Assembly: GCF_943193155.1 (NCBI RefSeq)
Contig: NZ_CALPDB010000002.1
Coordinates: 124,001 to 188,000 of the forward strand
Length of the DNA stretch: 64,000 nt
Source of the DNA: Veillonella intestinalis
GTDB lineage: Bacteria > Bacillota > Negativicutes > Veillonellales > Veillonellaceae
Direction of reading: 5' to 3'
Part shown: one piece after another, positions 16,442-25,744 of the stretch
Layout: each line of letters starts with the position of its first letter
Numbering within the stretch: the first letter of the stretch is position 1
The notes under the pieces: model-generated
What the model was told of the DNA's origin: nothing
Seen by the model: the letters and a program-made list of their open reading frames with translations, nothing else
Database searches by the model: none
Made by a program: the position numbers and the translations under genes

Positions 16442-16470
16442 TTGACCATATGACCTATAGCCGTTATAAT
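16442..16470 (+). promoter_or_regulatory. Promoter for the ZTP-riboswitch transcript
   Basis: TTGACC (16442-16447), a 17-base spacer and a perfect TATAAT (16465-16470), placing the transcript start about 13 bases before the aptamer. Confidence 0.8.
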
Positions 16471-16489
16471 GACTTCAACAAAAGAAATC

Positions 16490-16561
16490 ACATATAATGC
16501 TGACGGATTAGTGGAATTGACCACATGTATTGTATGTGCTGAAACGCCGACCGTCTGGGCA
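16490..16561 (+). promoter_or_regulatory. ZTP (pfl) riboswitch
   Basis: The aptamer shows the pfl-motif elements: GCTGACGG (16499-16506), the short hairpin GTGG...CCAC (16511-16524) and the invariant 3-prime block GCCGACCGTCTGGGCA (16546-16561). ZTP riboswitches sense ZTP/ZMP, signals of folate one-carbon shortage, and usually turn on purine, folate or formate genes. Here the controlled gene is an OFA-family transporter, which suggests that it handles formate or a related one-carbon acid. Confidence 0.92.
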
Positions 16562-16584
16562 GGAGATTGCTCAGGCGGTCTTTT
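16549..16584 (+). terminator. ZTP riboswitch expression-platform terminator
   Basis: GACCGTCTG (16549-16557) pairs with CAGGCGGTC (16572-16580) through eight Watson-Crick pairs and one G-U, then TTTT. The 5-prime arm overlaps the aptamer's conserved 3-prime block, so ligand binding and termination are mutually exclusive, an ON-switch. Confidence 0.88.
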
Positions 16585-16638
16585 GCATTGTCAATTGATC
16601 GCAAGCTCTCCTTTGCATTATAGAAAGGATGATTTTCT

Positions 16639-17955
16639 ATGCGTAATCGTTGGCTTATTGCTCTTTCAGCCATTGGAATCCACATTTGTATCGGCAGTGT
16701 CTATGCTTGGAGCGTTTTAACCCGCCCCATTATGACAACTATGGGATGGTCCTTAAAAGAAACAACCTGGACCTTCTCTTTAGCCATTCTATTTCTTGGC
16801 CTATCCGCTGGTCTACTAGGTAATGTTGCTGAAAAAATGGGGCCAAAAAAGAGCGGTCTTCTTAGTACACTCTTCTTTGGTATCGGTATGCTAGGCACCG
16901 CCTATGCACTTAACGAGGCAAACCTTACATTACTCTATATTTTCTACGGTCTCATTGGTGGTATCGGTCTTGGCGTAGGTTATATTACACCTGTATCTAC
17001 CTTAGTAAAATACTTCCCTCGCAACCGTGGTTTCGCCACTGGTCTGGCTATCATGGGTTTTGGCTTCGCCTCATTAATCGCAGGACCATTAATGCAATGG
17101 CTAACCACTCACTATGGCTTAGTGGAAACCTTCCAAATCCTTGGTATCACCTATATTATCGTTATGATTGCTTCTTCCCTATATTTAAAACCACCAGCTA
17201 ATACAATAAGAACTAACAATGCCGAATCAACAACAAACGAGCGTAAACTAACAGTTCATACAACACAGGTATTAAACCGTGGACTAAACGCCCATGAAGC
17301 AATGCGTACTTGGCAATTCTCTGCTTTATGGTGGATTTTCTTCATCAACATTACCTGTGGCATTGGTTTACTAGCAGTAGCTTCACCAATGGCTCAAGAA
17401 ATTGTAGGCATGACCGCCAATGAAGCTGCCTCTATGGTGGGTATTATTGGCCTTCTCAATGGCCTTGGGCGCATCGTCTGGTCAACGGTGTCAGACTATC
17501 TAGGTCGACCTTTCACCTATATGCTATTCTTTGCCATAGAAGTCCTAGCTTTTCTGGCCCTTGCTAATACAACAACGGCCTTTATCTTCCAGATTTTAAT
17601 ATTTGCTATTATTACTTGCTACGGTGGCGGCTTTGCTTGTATGCCTGCTTACCTAAGTGATTTATTTGGCACTAAACAATTAAGCGCTATTCACGGTCGT
17701 ATTCTCACGGCTTGGGGAATGGCGGGTATTGCAGGTCCTACCTTAGTATCTTTTCTTCGTGAAAGTACCCATAGTTATAGCGGTCCACTCTATGTGTTTA
17801 GTGTCCTCTTTGTAATTAATTTAATCATTGCCATTGCACTAAAAGTATATACCAAAGATCGCCACTTTGAAGCAGACACCGTAGTAGCTGTAACAGCTCA
17901 AACGGCTGAAACAACAAATTCTGCGACTGAAGGTCATCAAGGAGTAACTGCGTAA
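16639..17955 (+). CDS. OFA-family major facilitator transporter
   Basis: The 438-aa protein has twelve predicted membrane helices and begins IALSAIGIHICIGSVYAWSVLTRPI, typical of the oxalate/formate antiporter (OFA) family; GGIGLGVGYITPVSTLVKYFPRNRGFATGLAIMGF-type sequence follows (landmark GYITPVSTLVKYFPRNRG). The second half has IIGLLNGLGRIVWSTVSDYLGR. The C-terminal tail is Thr/Ala-rich. It is controlled by the ZTP riboswitch in its leader, so formate supply or export in one-carbon metabolism is the likely link; substrate is not shown by sequence. Confidence 0.88.
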   Translation: MRNRWLIALSAIGIHICIGSVYAWSVLTRPIMTTMGWSLKETTWTFSLAILFLGLSAGLLGNVAEKMGPKKSGLLSTLFFGIGMLGTAYALNEANLTLLYIFYGLIGGIGLGVGYITPVSTLVKYFPRNRGFATGLAIMGFGFASLIAGPLMQWLTTHYGLVETFQILGITYIIVMIASSLYLKPPANTIRTNNAESTTNERKLTVHTTQVLNRGLNAHEAMRTWQFSALWWIFFINITCGIGLLAVASPMAQEIVGMTANEAASMVGIIGLLNGLGRIVWSTVSDYLGRPFTYMLFFAIEVLAFLALANTTTAFIFQILIFAIITCYGGGFACMPAYLSDLFGTKQLSAIHGRILTAWGMAGIAGPTLVSFLRESTHSYSGPLYVFSVLFVINLIIAIALKVYTKDRHFEADTVVAVTAQTAETTNSATEGHQGVTA

Positions 17956-17978
17956 CTTTTATAACTATAAAATAATTA

Positions 17979-18029
17979 AAGAGGCTGAAATCAAATGCAT
18001 CTAGCAACTGATTTCAGCCTCTTATTTTG
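17979..18029. terminator. Bidirectional terminator
   Basis: AAGAGGCTGAAATCA (17979-17993) and TGATTTCAGCCTCTT (18009-18023) form a 15-bp perfect stem between the convergent transporter and autotransporter genes, with T-rich sequence on both strands. Confidence 0.9.
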
Positions 18030-18096
18030 TTAACTTACTATGTACTAATACTATACTTTCTTGAATTAATCAAAAAATCATCATCAGTCATTGTCT

Positions 18097-21000
18097 TTAC
18101 TCAAATCGCCAAGTCATACCACCATTAATTTCCCAAGCTTTGGAATAAGAACCACCAAATTTGCGTTCTACTTCTAACCAAATGCTACGATTATGGCTCA
18201 TTTCAGAGTTAATCCCTAAACCAATATCATACCAAGTATCATGGTTTGTCACATCATAATGAATGCGTTCTAAACCATTAATAGAGGTTAAGTAGAAGGA
18301 ACGGTTGCCTGCAAATTCGTGAAGGATATCCGCTTTGAAGTACCAGGATGTATCTTCATCAATATGATGGCCTAAACGGAAACCTAAGCGACCAATCAAG
18401 CTATTTGTATGGTCTAAATGGTTCGTAATGCCATCATTGGTTGTGTACGTTTTGCTATTAATATGCGTGTATTGTAACTGCACTTGTGGCTCAAAGTACC
18501 AATCTTCATTTAAAGCTTTACGACGACCCCATTCAGCGCTGAGCTGTTGATACCAAGTACCAAAGGATGCCTTAGATTGTTCACCATCAACTAAGTAAGC
18601 CTTTGTTTTCGCATGAATTTTACCTACACGACCTACCAAGTCTAAATAATGATCTTTATTGCCTAACCAAGTGTGATACAAAGTGCCTGTATAACGTTTG
18701 AACTTCGTACTGCCACCGTCATAAGACGTAGTGGCTCTCAAATAGTTAAAGCTACCACCACGATGAACGAAGGCACCATCTTCACGTTCCATTAAATAAT
18801 CTCGACCAATTTCATAGCGGTTAGCATGACCATTGTAAGTATCGTGGCCTAAGTTCATGTGAGTTGCGCGAGCCCAAATGCCATGTGGGTCTTTTCTAGG
18901 CTCCTCTTCATAGCGCACATAACGAGCTTCACCAAAGCGCTTGTTTAATGTATCAATGTCTAAGGCTAAATCATATAAGCCATCATGTGCTTTTGCTGTC
19001 GCTCCCACTAAAGGACTTTCTACAGAAGCTACACTACCAAAGTACCAGTCTGTCGTGTCACCAATCGTTTCACTGTTGATACCAATAATGTAATCATATA
19101 AATGACCTTTATCTACATTTCGTTGTGTAATAGGACTGGTAAATGTTGCCTCACTGTTTTTCAAGGTAGCAAAGTATAAACGATCATTCACAGCCATATC
19201 TTCTAAGTGCATAAGAGCTTTGTCTGTCACAATAGCTTGTGTGCCAGTAGCTTTTTCTGTAGCTGTAATGTAATCGCTATGAGCAGATACAGCTTTAGCA
19301 CCCTGATTGGTATGCCAATCTAGATTCATAGCCATCGTACCATTACCGCCCAACTCTTTAGTTGTAATGCTCTTACCATTGTGATTCGCATCCACTAAAT
19401 TAACTAACGAATGATTCGTCAACTTCGTCAACGAACTATGGTCAGTCACATTCCAAATAGCCCCATTAACTAAACTTACATCTAACTGCGCTACTGCGCC
19501 TTCAGCGTTTTCAGTAGCCGCTATATCTGATGCTCTAGTATAGCCTGTTAAATAAGAGTCAGCTGTATCTAAATTAAGTAATACAGTCCCGCCGTGAACT
19601 AAAATATTACCTGGTAGTTGCTTAGTCTTTTGAGTGGAGCTTGCATCGATTACGCCGTTAGACTCGGCGCGCATAACTGTTTCAGAGTTTGGAAGATATA
19701 AAGCGTCTTTTACATTGATGCGTCCGGAGTTAATAGCCACTAAGCCTTCATCACTAGCATTAATCATCGCTTGCTTATTGAAGTTGACAACACCTTCATC
19801 ACTAGCTGTAGCGCCTGTAGTGGCTCCATCTATAGTTACTTGATCATTGAAATTAACGGTCCCTTTAGTATTGGCCACAGCACCGGTACCTGTGGTGTAA
19901 ATATTAGCTTGTTTATTGAAGTTTACACTGCCTTCACTATTTGCTGTTGCACCTGTAGTAACACCATCTATAGTTACAAGATCATTAAAATTAACAGCAC
20001 CTTTAGTATTGGCAATAGCACCTGCACCTGTAGCATGTATATTCGCTTGAGCATTAAAGTTTACAGCACCTTCGCCATTTGCTATAGCCCCAATAATAGC
20101 ACCATCTATAGTAACTAAATCATTGAAATTAACGACACCTTGGCTATTAGTAAAAGCCCCTCTACCGGTAACCTGAAGGTTAGTTTCCTTATTGAAATTA
20201 ATAACCCCTTTACTAACTGCTACACCCCCTTCACCAGTTCGAGCTATAGTTGGGCTATAGAAATTAATAAGTCCTTCATTAGATGCATAAGCACCAATCG
20301 CCCCTTGGTTCGTAAGTGTAGTTGGTTTATCACCACTTGTTAAATTAATAAAGCCATTGTTCGTATATATAGTTGATTCCTTAATATTACTTGTAGTTCC
20401 ACCAGTTGCTAAATTAATCCCATGACTGGCCTCTAATGTAGTTGTACCACCACTCATAGAACTTGCTGCAATATCTCCTCGCGCAATGGATAGATTAATC
20501 TCATTATCAGCTTTTAATGTAGTAGTACTTTTTGTCCGTGTATGAACCATACTTCTATCAATATTGGGATAGTCTTTAACTATATCATAGCCCTCTGTAT
20601 GAAGTTCAATATTATTAGTTGTATGAATCAACAAATTCGACTCTGACTCTGAATATATTGCCCGATGTACATTACTAAAATAATCCTTACTTTCAAATGT
20701 TCCGGTACTATTATTATTTATGTATATAGCAGGAACTGCATTTAAAGTCTCTCCATTCACTACAATATTGTTTAATGCTTTTACTGCTACTTCGCTATTA
20801 TCTTTAATACTAAATGTATTTGTAGTTACTTTAGAATTAAGAATAATATCATTACCTGCTTGTAAAGTTATCTTCCCCTCAGTCCCAGCATAAACAATAG
20901 GGCTTGAAGTAGTATTATTTTGATTAAAAACAATATCATGCCCTGCTTCAACTTTAATATGCCCTTGGTTAATAGCATGAACTATATTACTGCGTTTCCT

Positions 21001-21588
21001 TCCCTCATTATTTACCACAATATCCTTATTAGCATGAAGATTAAGCGCATTATCATTAACAATAGTCATAACAGGTAAATCATCATTGGCATTAGTTTTA
21101 TTAAATACAATAGTATTAGCGTCTATCGATACAGAGTTATTAGTGCCTCCTCCAAAAGTAGAAATTAAATTACCTCGACTTAATGTAACTTCTACATTAT
21201 CAGCATTAGTAATAGCTAGATGCTTATTATTTCTATTATCGAAGATTTGCACTAATGATCCATAGGGGCCTGTTTTAAAACTATGCCCTTGCATGTCTAA
21301 CTCTAAGGTGCCTTCGGTAGCCGTGCTATAGCCTTCAAAAACGCCCATTGAGGCTTTATTGGCTCCAGCAGAATCAAATTTGATAGTCGTTATAAAATTT
21401 ATATCATCTGTTGCTTTTATTACTCGATCTCCATCAACTCGTAGAAAATGCTGTTGTGTAAGATTCTCATAAGTACCACCTAAAGTATCCCCTTTCAACG
21501 GATATGTAGCTGCGCTGACACTCCCTACAACAGTACAAGTTAACATACTTAAAATATACGCTCGTAACAATTTGGACTTCTTCATCAT
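18097..21588 (-). CDS. Type V autotransporter with repeat-built passenger
   Basis: The protein of about 1163 aa starts with a signal peptide (MMKKSKLLRAYILSMLTCTVVGSVSA type, ending SAAT), has a long passenger of short beta-roll repeats rich in N, T, G and D (NFND, NFNK, GINLATGG), and ends in an autotransporter beta-barrel of about 280 residues (ATHMNLGHDTYNG, DLVGRVGKIHAKTKAYL, WYFEPQVQLQYTH) closing with GGMTWRFE, an aromatic-rich outer-membrane C-terminus. It is probably a surface adhesin or biofilm factor; no protease triad is evident. GAGGT lies 5 bases before the first and 8 before the second of two adjacent ATGs (21588, 21585). Passenger residues about 470-640 form exact tandem repeats (see repeat entry). 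Confidence 0.9.
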   Translation of the reverse strand: MMKKSKLLRAYILSMLTCTVVGSVSAATYPLKGDTLGGTYENLTQQHFLRVDGDRVIKATDDINFITTIKFDSAGANKASMGVFEGYSTATEGTLELDMQGHSFKTGPYGSLVQIFDNRNNKHLAITNADNVEVTLSRGNLISTFGGGTNNSVSIDANTIVFNKTNANDDLPVMTIVNDNALNLHANKDIVVNNEGRKRSNIVHAINQGHIKVEAGHDIVFNQNNTTSSPIVYAGTEGKITLQAGNDIILNSKVTTNTFSIKDNSEVAVKALNNIVVNGETLNAVPAIYINNNSTGTFESKDYFSNVHRAIYSESESNLLIHTTNNIELHTEGYDIVKDYPNIDRSMVHTRTKSTTTLKADNEINLSIARGDIAASSMSGGTTTLEASHGINLATGGTTSNIKESTIYTNNGFINLTSGDKPTTLTNQGAIGAYASNEGLINFYSPTIARTGEGGVAVSKGVINFNKETNLQVTGRGAFTNSQGVVNFNDLVTIDGAIIGAIANGEGAVNFNAQANIHATGAGAIANTKGAVNFNDLVTIDGVTTGATANSEGSVNFNKQANIYTTGTGAVANTKGTVNFNDQVTIDGATTGATASDEGVVNFNKQAMINASDEGLVAINSGRINVKDALYLPNSETVMRAESNGVIDASSTQKTKQLPGNILVHGGTVLLNLDTADSYLTGYTRASDIAATENAEGAVAQLDVSLVNGAIWNVTDHSSLTKLTNHSLVNLVDANHNGKSITTKELGGNGTMAMNLDWHTNQGAKAVSAHSDYITATEKATGTQAIVTDKALMHLEDMAVNDRLYFATLKNSEATFTSPITQRNVDKGHLYDYIIGINSETIGDTTDWYFGSVASVESPLVGATAKAHDGLYDLALDIDTLNKRFGEARYVRYEEEPRKDPHGIWARATHMNLGHDTYNGHANRYEIGRDYLMEREDGAFVHRGGSFNYLRATTSYDGGSTKFKRYTGTLYHTWLGNKDHYLDLVGRVGKIHAKTKAYLVDGEQSKASFGTWYQQLSAEWGRRKALNEDWYFEPQVQLQYTHINSKTYTTNDGITNHLDHTNSLIGRLGFRLGHHIDEDTSWYFKADILHEFAGNRSFYLTSINGLERIHYDVTNHDTWYDIGLGINSEMSHNRSIWLEVERKFGGSYSKAWEINGGMTWRFE
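19720..20202 (-). repeat. Tandem 138-bp repeats in the autotransporter passenger
   Basis: Three head-to-tail units of 138 bp (20133-19996, 19995-19858, 19857-19720 on the minus strand) each encode 46 aa made of two 23-aa halves: VNFND.VTIDG...GA.A..EG. and VNFN.QA.I..TG.GA.ANTKG. A further half-unit (INFNKETNLQVTG...) lies just upstream to 20202. DNA identity between units is high, including third positions, so they arose by recent duplication and may vary in number between strains. Confidence 0.85.
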
Positions 21589-22116
21589 AATTACCTCACA
21601 ACACAACACAATTCATATAATCTATCTAATTCAGATATCTAAAATCTAATCAAACTTTTCATTTAATACTAGACACATCAACTTTTTAATTCCTCAACCA
21701 TTATATATTTTTTGAGTGAAAAAATCGATATATTTTTAAAATTTTCATGAATAACTCACATCGAAATTCATGTTTTTATATATCATACAAGATTAAGCAC
21801 TATTAATAAACGCAATCTTTTTCACCGCATTGAGTATTAAAGGCAAATGAATCATAAAATTACAATACAACCCACCTTATTCTTCCATATAATATAATTC
21901 TACTTAGTATCACTACAGGTCTTCATTATAATTAGTATCACAAAAAGTATTCCTCGTAACAATTGTTAATTCGCTAATTTAGCTTACCTAATTCCCCACT
22001 TTCTCAAAATACTAATGCATAGTACTTGAATCTATGTTAAAATTAACTATTGATAGGCTTTATAAGTCCTATTTTCTTTTCAAAACTATCTGAACATCAA
22101 GTTGGGAGTATAGTAA
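21589..22116. other. Divergent intergenic region, autotransporter / flippase
   Basis: These 528 AT-rich bases separate two divergent genes. I see no gene or RNA. On the minus strand a TATATAATGG at about 21700 could be a -10 for the autotransporter, but no convincing -35 is present. On the plus strand TTGATA near 22050 is a weak candidate for the flippase. Confidence 0.4.
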
Positions 22117-23688
22117 ATGGTTAACCGATTTTTACAAGGCACGCTTATTCTTACGATTGCAGGCTTTGTAGTCAAAGCAATTGGCAGTATTAACTGGATT
22201 CTCTTGTCGCGCGTTCTCGGTGGCGAAGGGATTGGTATTTATCAAATGGCCTTTCCTATTTACCTATTATCGCTACAGCTATCTAGTGCCGGTATTCCGA
22301 TTGCTATTTCAATTTTAACAGCTGAAAAAATAGCTCGCTTCGACTATAAAGGAGCTCAAAAAGTATTTAAACTTTCGTTCTATCTCCTATTTGCAACGGG
22401 CCTATTTTTCAGTATTTTAATGTGGTTTGGTTCGGATTGGCTTATTTCATCAGGATATATTATTGATGATCGTGCCTATTTAGCCTTACTCGCGTTATCA
22501 CCAGCCATTTTCTTTGTTACCCTCATTTCATGTTATCGAGGGTATTTACAAGGCTGGCAATTAATGACGCCTACTGCAGTGAGCCAAATTATTGAGCAAT
22601 TGCTTCGCGTTGTCGTCATGCTAGGAGCTGCCTATCTATTATTACCTTATGGGTTAGGCGCTGCCGCTGGTGGGGCTAGTCTTGGCGCAGGTATTGGTGC
22701 CTTTGGTGCCTTAGTCGTACTCATGTACTACTATTACAAATTACCAAAATCGCCAGAAGATGCCCACAAACAACCGGCTGGACCTGGTGAGTCATCTGGC
22801 TCTATTGTAAAACGACTTATTAAACTGGCCATTCCAATTTCACTAGCGAGCCTTATGTTGCCATTGGTGGCAAATCTAGACTTATTCATTGTACCTCGTC
22901 GTTTAGAGGTTGCCGGTTTTTCAACTAGTCAAGCTACAGAGCTATTCGGTTATTTGACAGGAATGGCTGTACCACTTATCAACTTGGCAACAATTATTAC
23001 AGCTGCCTTAGCAACAAGCATTGTACCTGCTATTTCTAATGCCAAAGCAGTTGATGATGCTAAAGGGGTATATTATCGTACTGCTGGGGCCATGCGAATT
23101 ACCTTCATGTCCACGGTGCCTTTTACATTGATGCTTTATGTCCTGGCTGAACCAGTTGTAAGTATCATCTATAATGCGCCTCGTGCCGCTGAAGCTACAC
23201 AAATTACAGCGATTGCTATTTTCTTTTTAGGGATGCACCAAGTAACAACTGGCGTTTTACAAGGTTTAGGCAAACCTACTATTCCAGTTGTTAACATGGG
23301 CGTAGCTGCGATTTGCAAAGTAATTCTAAACTGGAATTTAACATCTATTCCTTGGCTAGGCATAAGTGGTGCTGCTTACGCTACTGTCGCTGATATCGGC
23401 GTTGCAGCCCTATTAAATCTAATTTGGATCAAAAAGTATACCGGCTATTTCCTCGACTTTTCTTTATTATGGAAAAATATTGTCAGCGCTATTATCATGG
23501 GCGTGGCTATGTTCTTCCTCTATCCACCATTAGCAACTATCTTACACCAATTTTTTGCTATGGCACTTACAGCCATGGTCGGTGGCATTATTTATGTAAT
23601 TATTATGGTCCTCTTAAAAGGTCTTAACCGTCATGACGGCGAACGAATGCCTCTGATTGGGAAGTTTTTTAGAGGAAAAGAAAAATAA
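22117..23688 (+). CDS. MOP-superfamily flippase, MurJ/SpoVB type
   Basis: The 523-aa protein has about fourteen membrane helices. The start FLQGTLILTIAGFVVKAIG and SRVLGGEGIGIYQMAFPIY, then GIPIAISILTAEK, are typical of the SpoVB/YtgP/MurJ branch, which flips lipid-linked sugars such as lipid II across the inner membrane. GGGAG precedes the ATG. Lipid II flipping is the likely role; transport of another polysaccharide precursor is possible because LPS-core genes lie convergently next to it. Confidence 0.88.
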   Translation: MVNRFLQGTLILTIAGFVVKAIGSINWILLSRVLGGEGIGIYQMAFPIYLLSLQLSSAGIPIAISILTAEKIARFDYKGAQKVFKLSFYLLFATGLFFSILMWFGSDWLISSGYIIDDRAYLALLALSPAIFFVTLISCYRGYLQGWQLMTPTAVSQIIEQLLRVVVMLGAAYLLLPYGLGAAAGGASLGAGIGAFGALVVLMYYYYKLPKSPEDAHKQPAGPGESSGSIVKRLIKLAIPISLASLMLPLVANLDLFIVPRRLEVAGFSTSQATELFGYLTGMAVPLINLATIITAALATSIVPAISNAKAVDDAKGVYYRTAGAMRITFMSTVPFTLMLYVLAEPVVSIIYNAPRAAEATQITAIAIFFLGMHQVTTGVLQGLGKPTIPVVNMGVAAICKVILNWNLTSIPWLGISGAAYATVADIGVAALLNLIWIKKYTGYFLDFSLLWKNIVSAIIMGVAMFFLYPPLATILHQFFAMALTAMVGGIIYVIIMVLLKGLNRHDGERMPLIGKFFRGKEK

Positions 23689-23702
23689 AATAGAGAGAAA
23701 AT

Positions 23703-23732
23703 AAAAAACCACTGCAAATGCAGTGGTTTTTT
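23703..23732. terminator. Bidirectional terminator
   Basis: A 14-bp stem (23703-23716 with 23719-23732) around a two-base loop, A-rich before and T-rich after, lies between the convergent flippase and GT25 genes. Confidence 0.9.
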
Positions 23733-23736
23733 ATTG

Positions 23737-24495
23737 TTAGTAATCTAACCCTTCAAAAGGTCTATGCAATTCCATACCAATCTTACGATAAATATACATA
23801 CCTTTATTAAATATACTTTGTTTTTTTAAATAAGATTTTAAATTTTCTTTTCTTTTTTTATCTTCATCGTTAGTGCGCCCACTTCTACTTTGTTCTATTT
23901 CTGACTGAAATGAATTATCTTGAATTGCTAAATTTCGATTAAGACAATACAAACTACATGCGCCCAATAAGTAATAAAATTGAAAAATATCAATTTCAAA
24001 ACGTATGGGAGTTTGAATTTTTAATATATTTTCAGCTGCCGCACGATTAATTATATACGCATGAGACATAGCAAAACCATATGTTGTGTAAATTTTACAG
24101 CCTTTTAATTCTTTAACTGCTTTATTTTTTTGACTACTTTTATATAAGCATAACACGGCAGGATTATTATTATCTCCTATATACTTACACATTGAATGTA
24201 AATCTTCTTCTATAAAAGACTCACTGAAGCGAACATCATCTTCAAATACAACTAAAACCTTTTCTTCAGAATTTAAAAACTCTTTAAATATTGATAAATG
24301 GCTTAATGCACAACCAATTTCACCTGCTGATAGATAATTATTACTAACAACACACTGCTTCAATGTATCTTCTTTTAAGTTACGCCCCATAATTGCATCA
24401 AAAAAATGCGGTGCAATATTAAGTTTTTTACATTCGGTAATTATATGTTTTCTTCTTTGCACATTCTGCTTATCAGAAATAAAATAATACTGCAT
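23737..24495 (-). CDS. Glycosyltransferase family 25 (LPS sugar transferase)
   Basis: The 252-aa protein has the GT25 layout: YYFISDKQNVQRRKHI at the start, SAGEIGCALSHLSIFKEFL, VLVVFEDDVRFSE (nucleotide-sugar and metal site EDD) and later YIINRAAAENILK. Members such as LgtB add galactose or glucose to lipooligosaccharide. It is last in a minus-strand block with waaL, a GT4 gene and waaE. The gene is AT-rich, as is usual for surface-sugar genes. The sugar cannot be told from sequence. Confidence 0.88.
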   Translation of the reverse strand: MQYYFISDKQNVQRRKHIITECKKLNIAPHFFDAIMGRNLKEDTLKQCVVSNNYLSAGEIGCALSHLSIFKEFLNSEEKVLVVFEDDVRFSESFIEEDLHSMCKYIGDNNNPAVLCLYKSSQKNKAVKELKGCKIYTTYGFAMSHAYIINRAAAENILKIQTPIRFEIDIFQFYYLLGACSLYCLNRNLAIQDNSFQSEIEQSRSGRTNDEDKKRKENLKSYLKKQSIFNKGMYIYRKIGMELHRPFEGLDY

Positions 24496-24550
24496 AAGTA
24501 CTCCCTAATCAAATAAAATAACAGTTATGAAAAACATATCACACTTTATC

Positions 24551-25705
24551 TCATATTTTTTTATTCAAACTTGCCATAGTAAGACCCAATAAAGTAAAGA
24601 AAAAGCGACTTACAGGCTTTAATATTAACCCCGCATCTACAACACCTTGTAAATAAAGAACCCAAAATGCCCAAAACATCGGTATAATAAATAAATTATT
24701 AGGTTGTTTCCATAAGCTTCTAACTAAATATCCTAATAGTACTAAAGTAAAAATTACAAAGCCTAATCCCCCAATAAGGCCAGTTGTTGAAAAAAACCAA
24801 ACAAACATATTATGAGCATGTGGCACATTTAATTCTTTAGCTACTGGTAGCATATATTGCCCATAATATAAATTTGTCCAATTATTTAAGCCAATGCCCC
24901 ACCACGGATGATCTAACCACATATGATAGCTTGAAATCCAAAAATAAGTACGCTCCATATCATACGACCGATTTGTTCCCGTTGGTAAACCAATATATAA
25001 ATAATATAAAACACACATCAAACCAACTATAAAGATTATAGGAATATAGCTTCTATGACGTATTGATACAATAAACATAGTAAGAACTCCACCGATACCT
25101 AATGCTAAAATAGCACCTCTGGATGAAGTTAAATATACTGCATATAAACTTAATATAATGCTAATAAATAATAAAATACTTACAAATACTCTTTTAGCGC
25201 TTACATTTTTAAACAAAAATGCAATTAAAAAAGGTAGTACCAAAACCAACATAGTTGCGTATGTATTGGGTGCACCATAAAACCCTTCTATTCTAATACG
25301 TTCTGCTATAATATATTTCTCATATAGGGCATAAACGCCTAAGAATAAGGTTGATGCTATTAATGCATATTGAACTATATATTCTTTTGGATGAGTCCGA
25401 TATAAATAATAACACAATAAAAATGGAGCTGACCAATACATATAGCGTAAAGCAATATCTATGCTGCCTTTATCATTATTAACAATTGAAGAAGCTAAAA
25501 TACTACCATAAAAAATTAGCCAACCAATTAATATTAATTTTGAAAACTTAAATAATTCAAAATTTTTATTGTGCCATAAATTAATGCACACATAAAGTAA
25601 AGCTAATCCCATACCATTACTAATAAGTGCATTATATGACGAATTTGCCATAATAAAAACTAAGAAGAAAAATATTCCTCTCCCTAAGTATTCTAATTTT
25701 TGCAT
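24551..25705 (-). CDS. O-antigen ligase family membrane protein (WaaL/Wzy-like)
   Basis: The protein of about 384 aa has ten or more hydrophobic helices and the family landmark VPHAHNMFVWFFSTTGLIGGLGF-type loop (key residues HAHN and GLIGG), with ASSRGAILA-type sequence (TSSRGAILALGIGG) before it. Such proteins join a polymer to lipid A-core or polymerise O-units in the periplasm. I chose ATG 25703-25705; a GTG at 25723 is possible. Neighbouring LPS-core transferases favour ligase over polymerase. Confidence 0.82.
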   Translation of the reverse strand: MQKLEYLGRGIFFFLVFIMANSSYNALISNGMGLALLYVCINLWHNKNFELFKFSKLILIGWLIFYGSILASSIVNNDKGSIDIALRYMYWSAPFLLCYYLYRTHPKEYIVQYALIASTLFLGVYALYEKYIIAERIRIEGFYGAPNTYATMLVLVLPFLIAFLFKNVSAKRVFVSILLFISIILSLYAVYLTSSRGAILALGIGGVLTMFIVSIRHRSYIPIIFIVGLMCVLYYLYIGLPTGTNRSYDMERTYFWISSYHMWLDHPWWGIGLNNWTNLYYGQYMLPVAKELNVPHAHNMFVWFFSTTGLIGGLGFVIFTLVLLGYLVRSLWKQPNNLFIIPMFWAFWVLYLQGVVDAGLILKPVSRFFFTLLGLTMASLNKKI

Positions 25706-25744
25706 AACAATTTCTCTTTTCACAAAATAAAATAACTTTATTTT

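Noticed and set aside
19634-20343. Plus-strand reading frames inside the autotransporter
   Set aside because: They are antisense shadows of the repeats, without ribosome sites or known domains.
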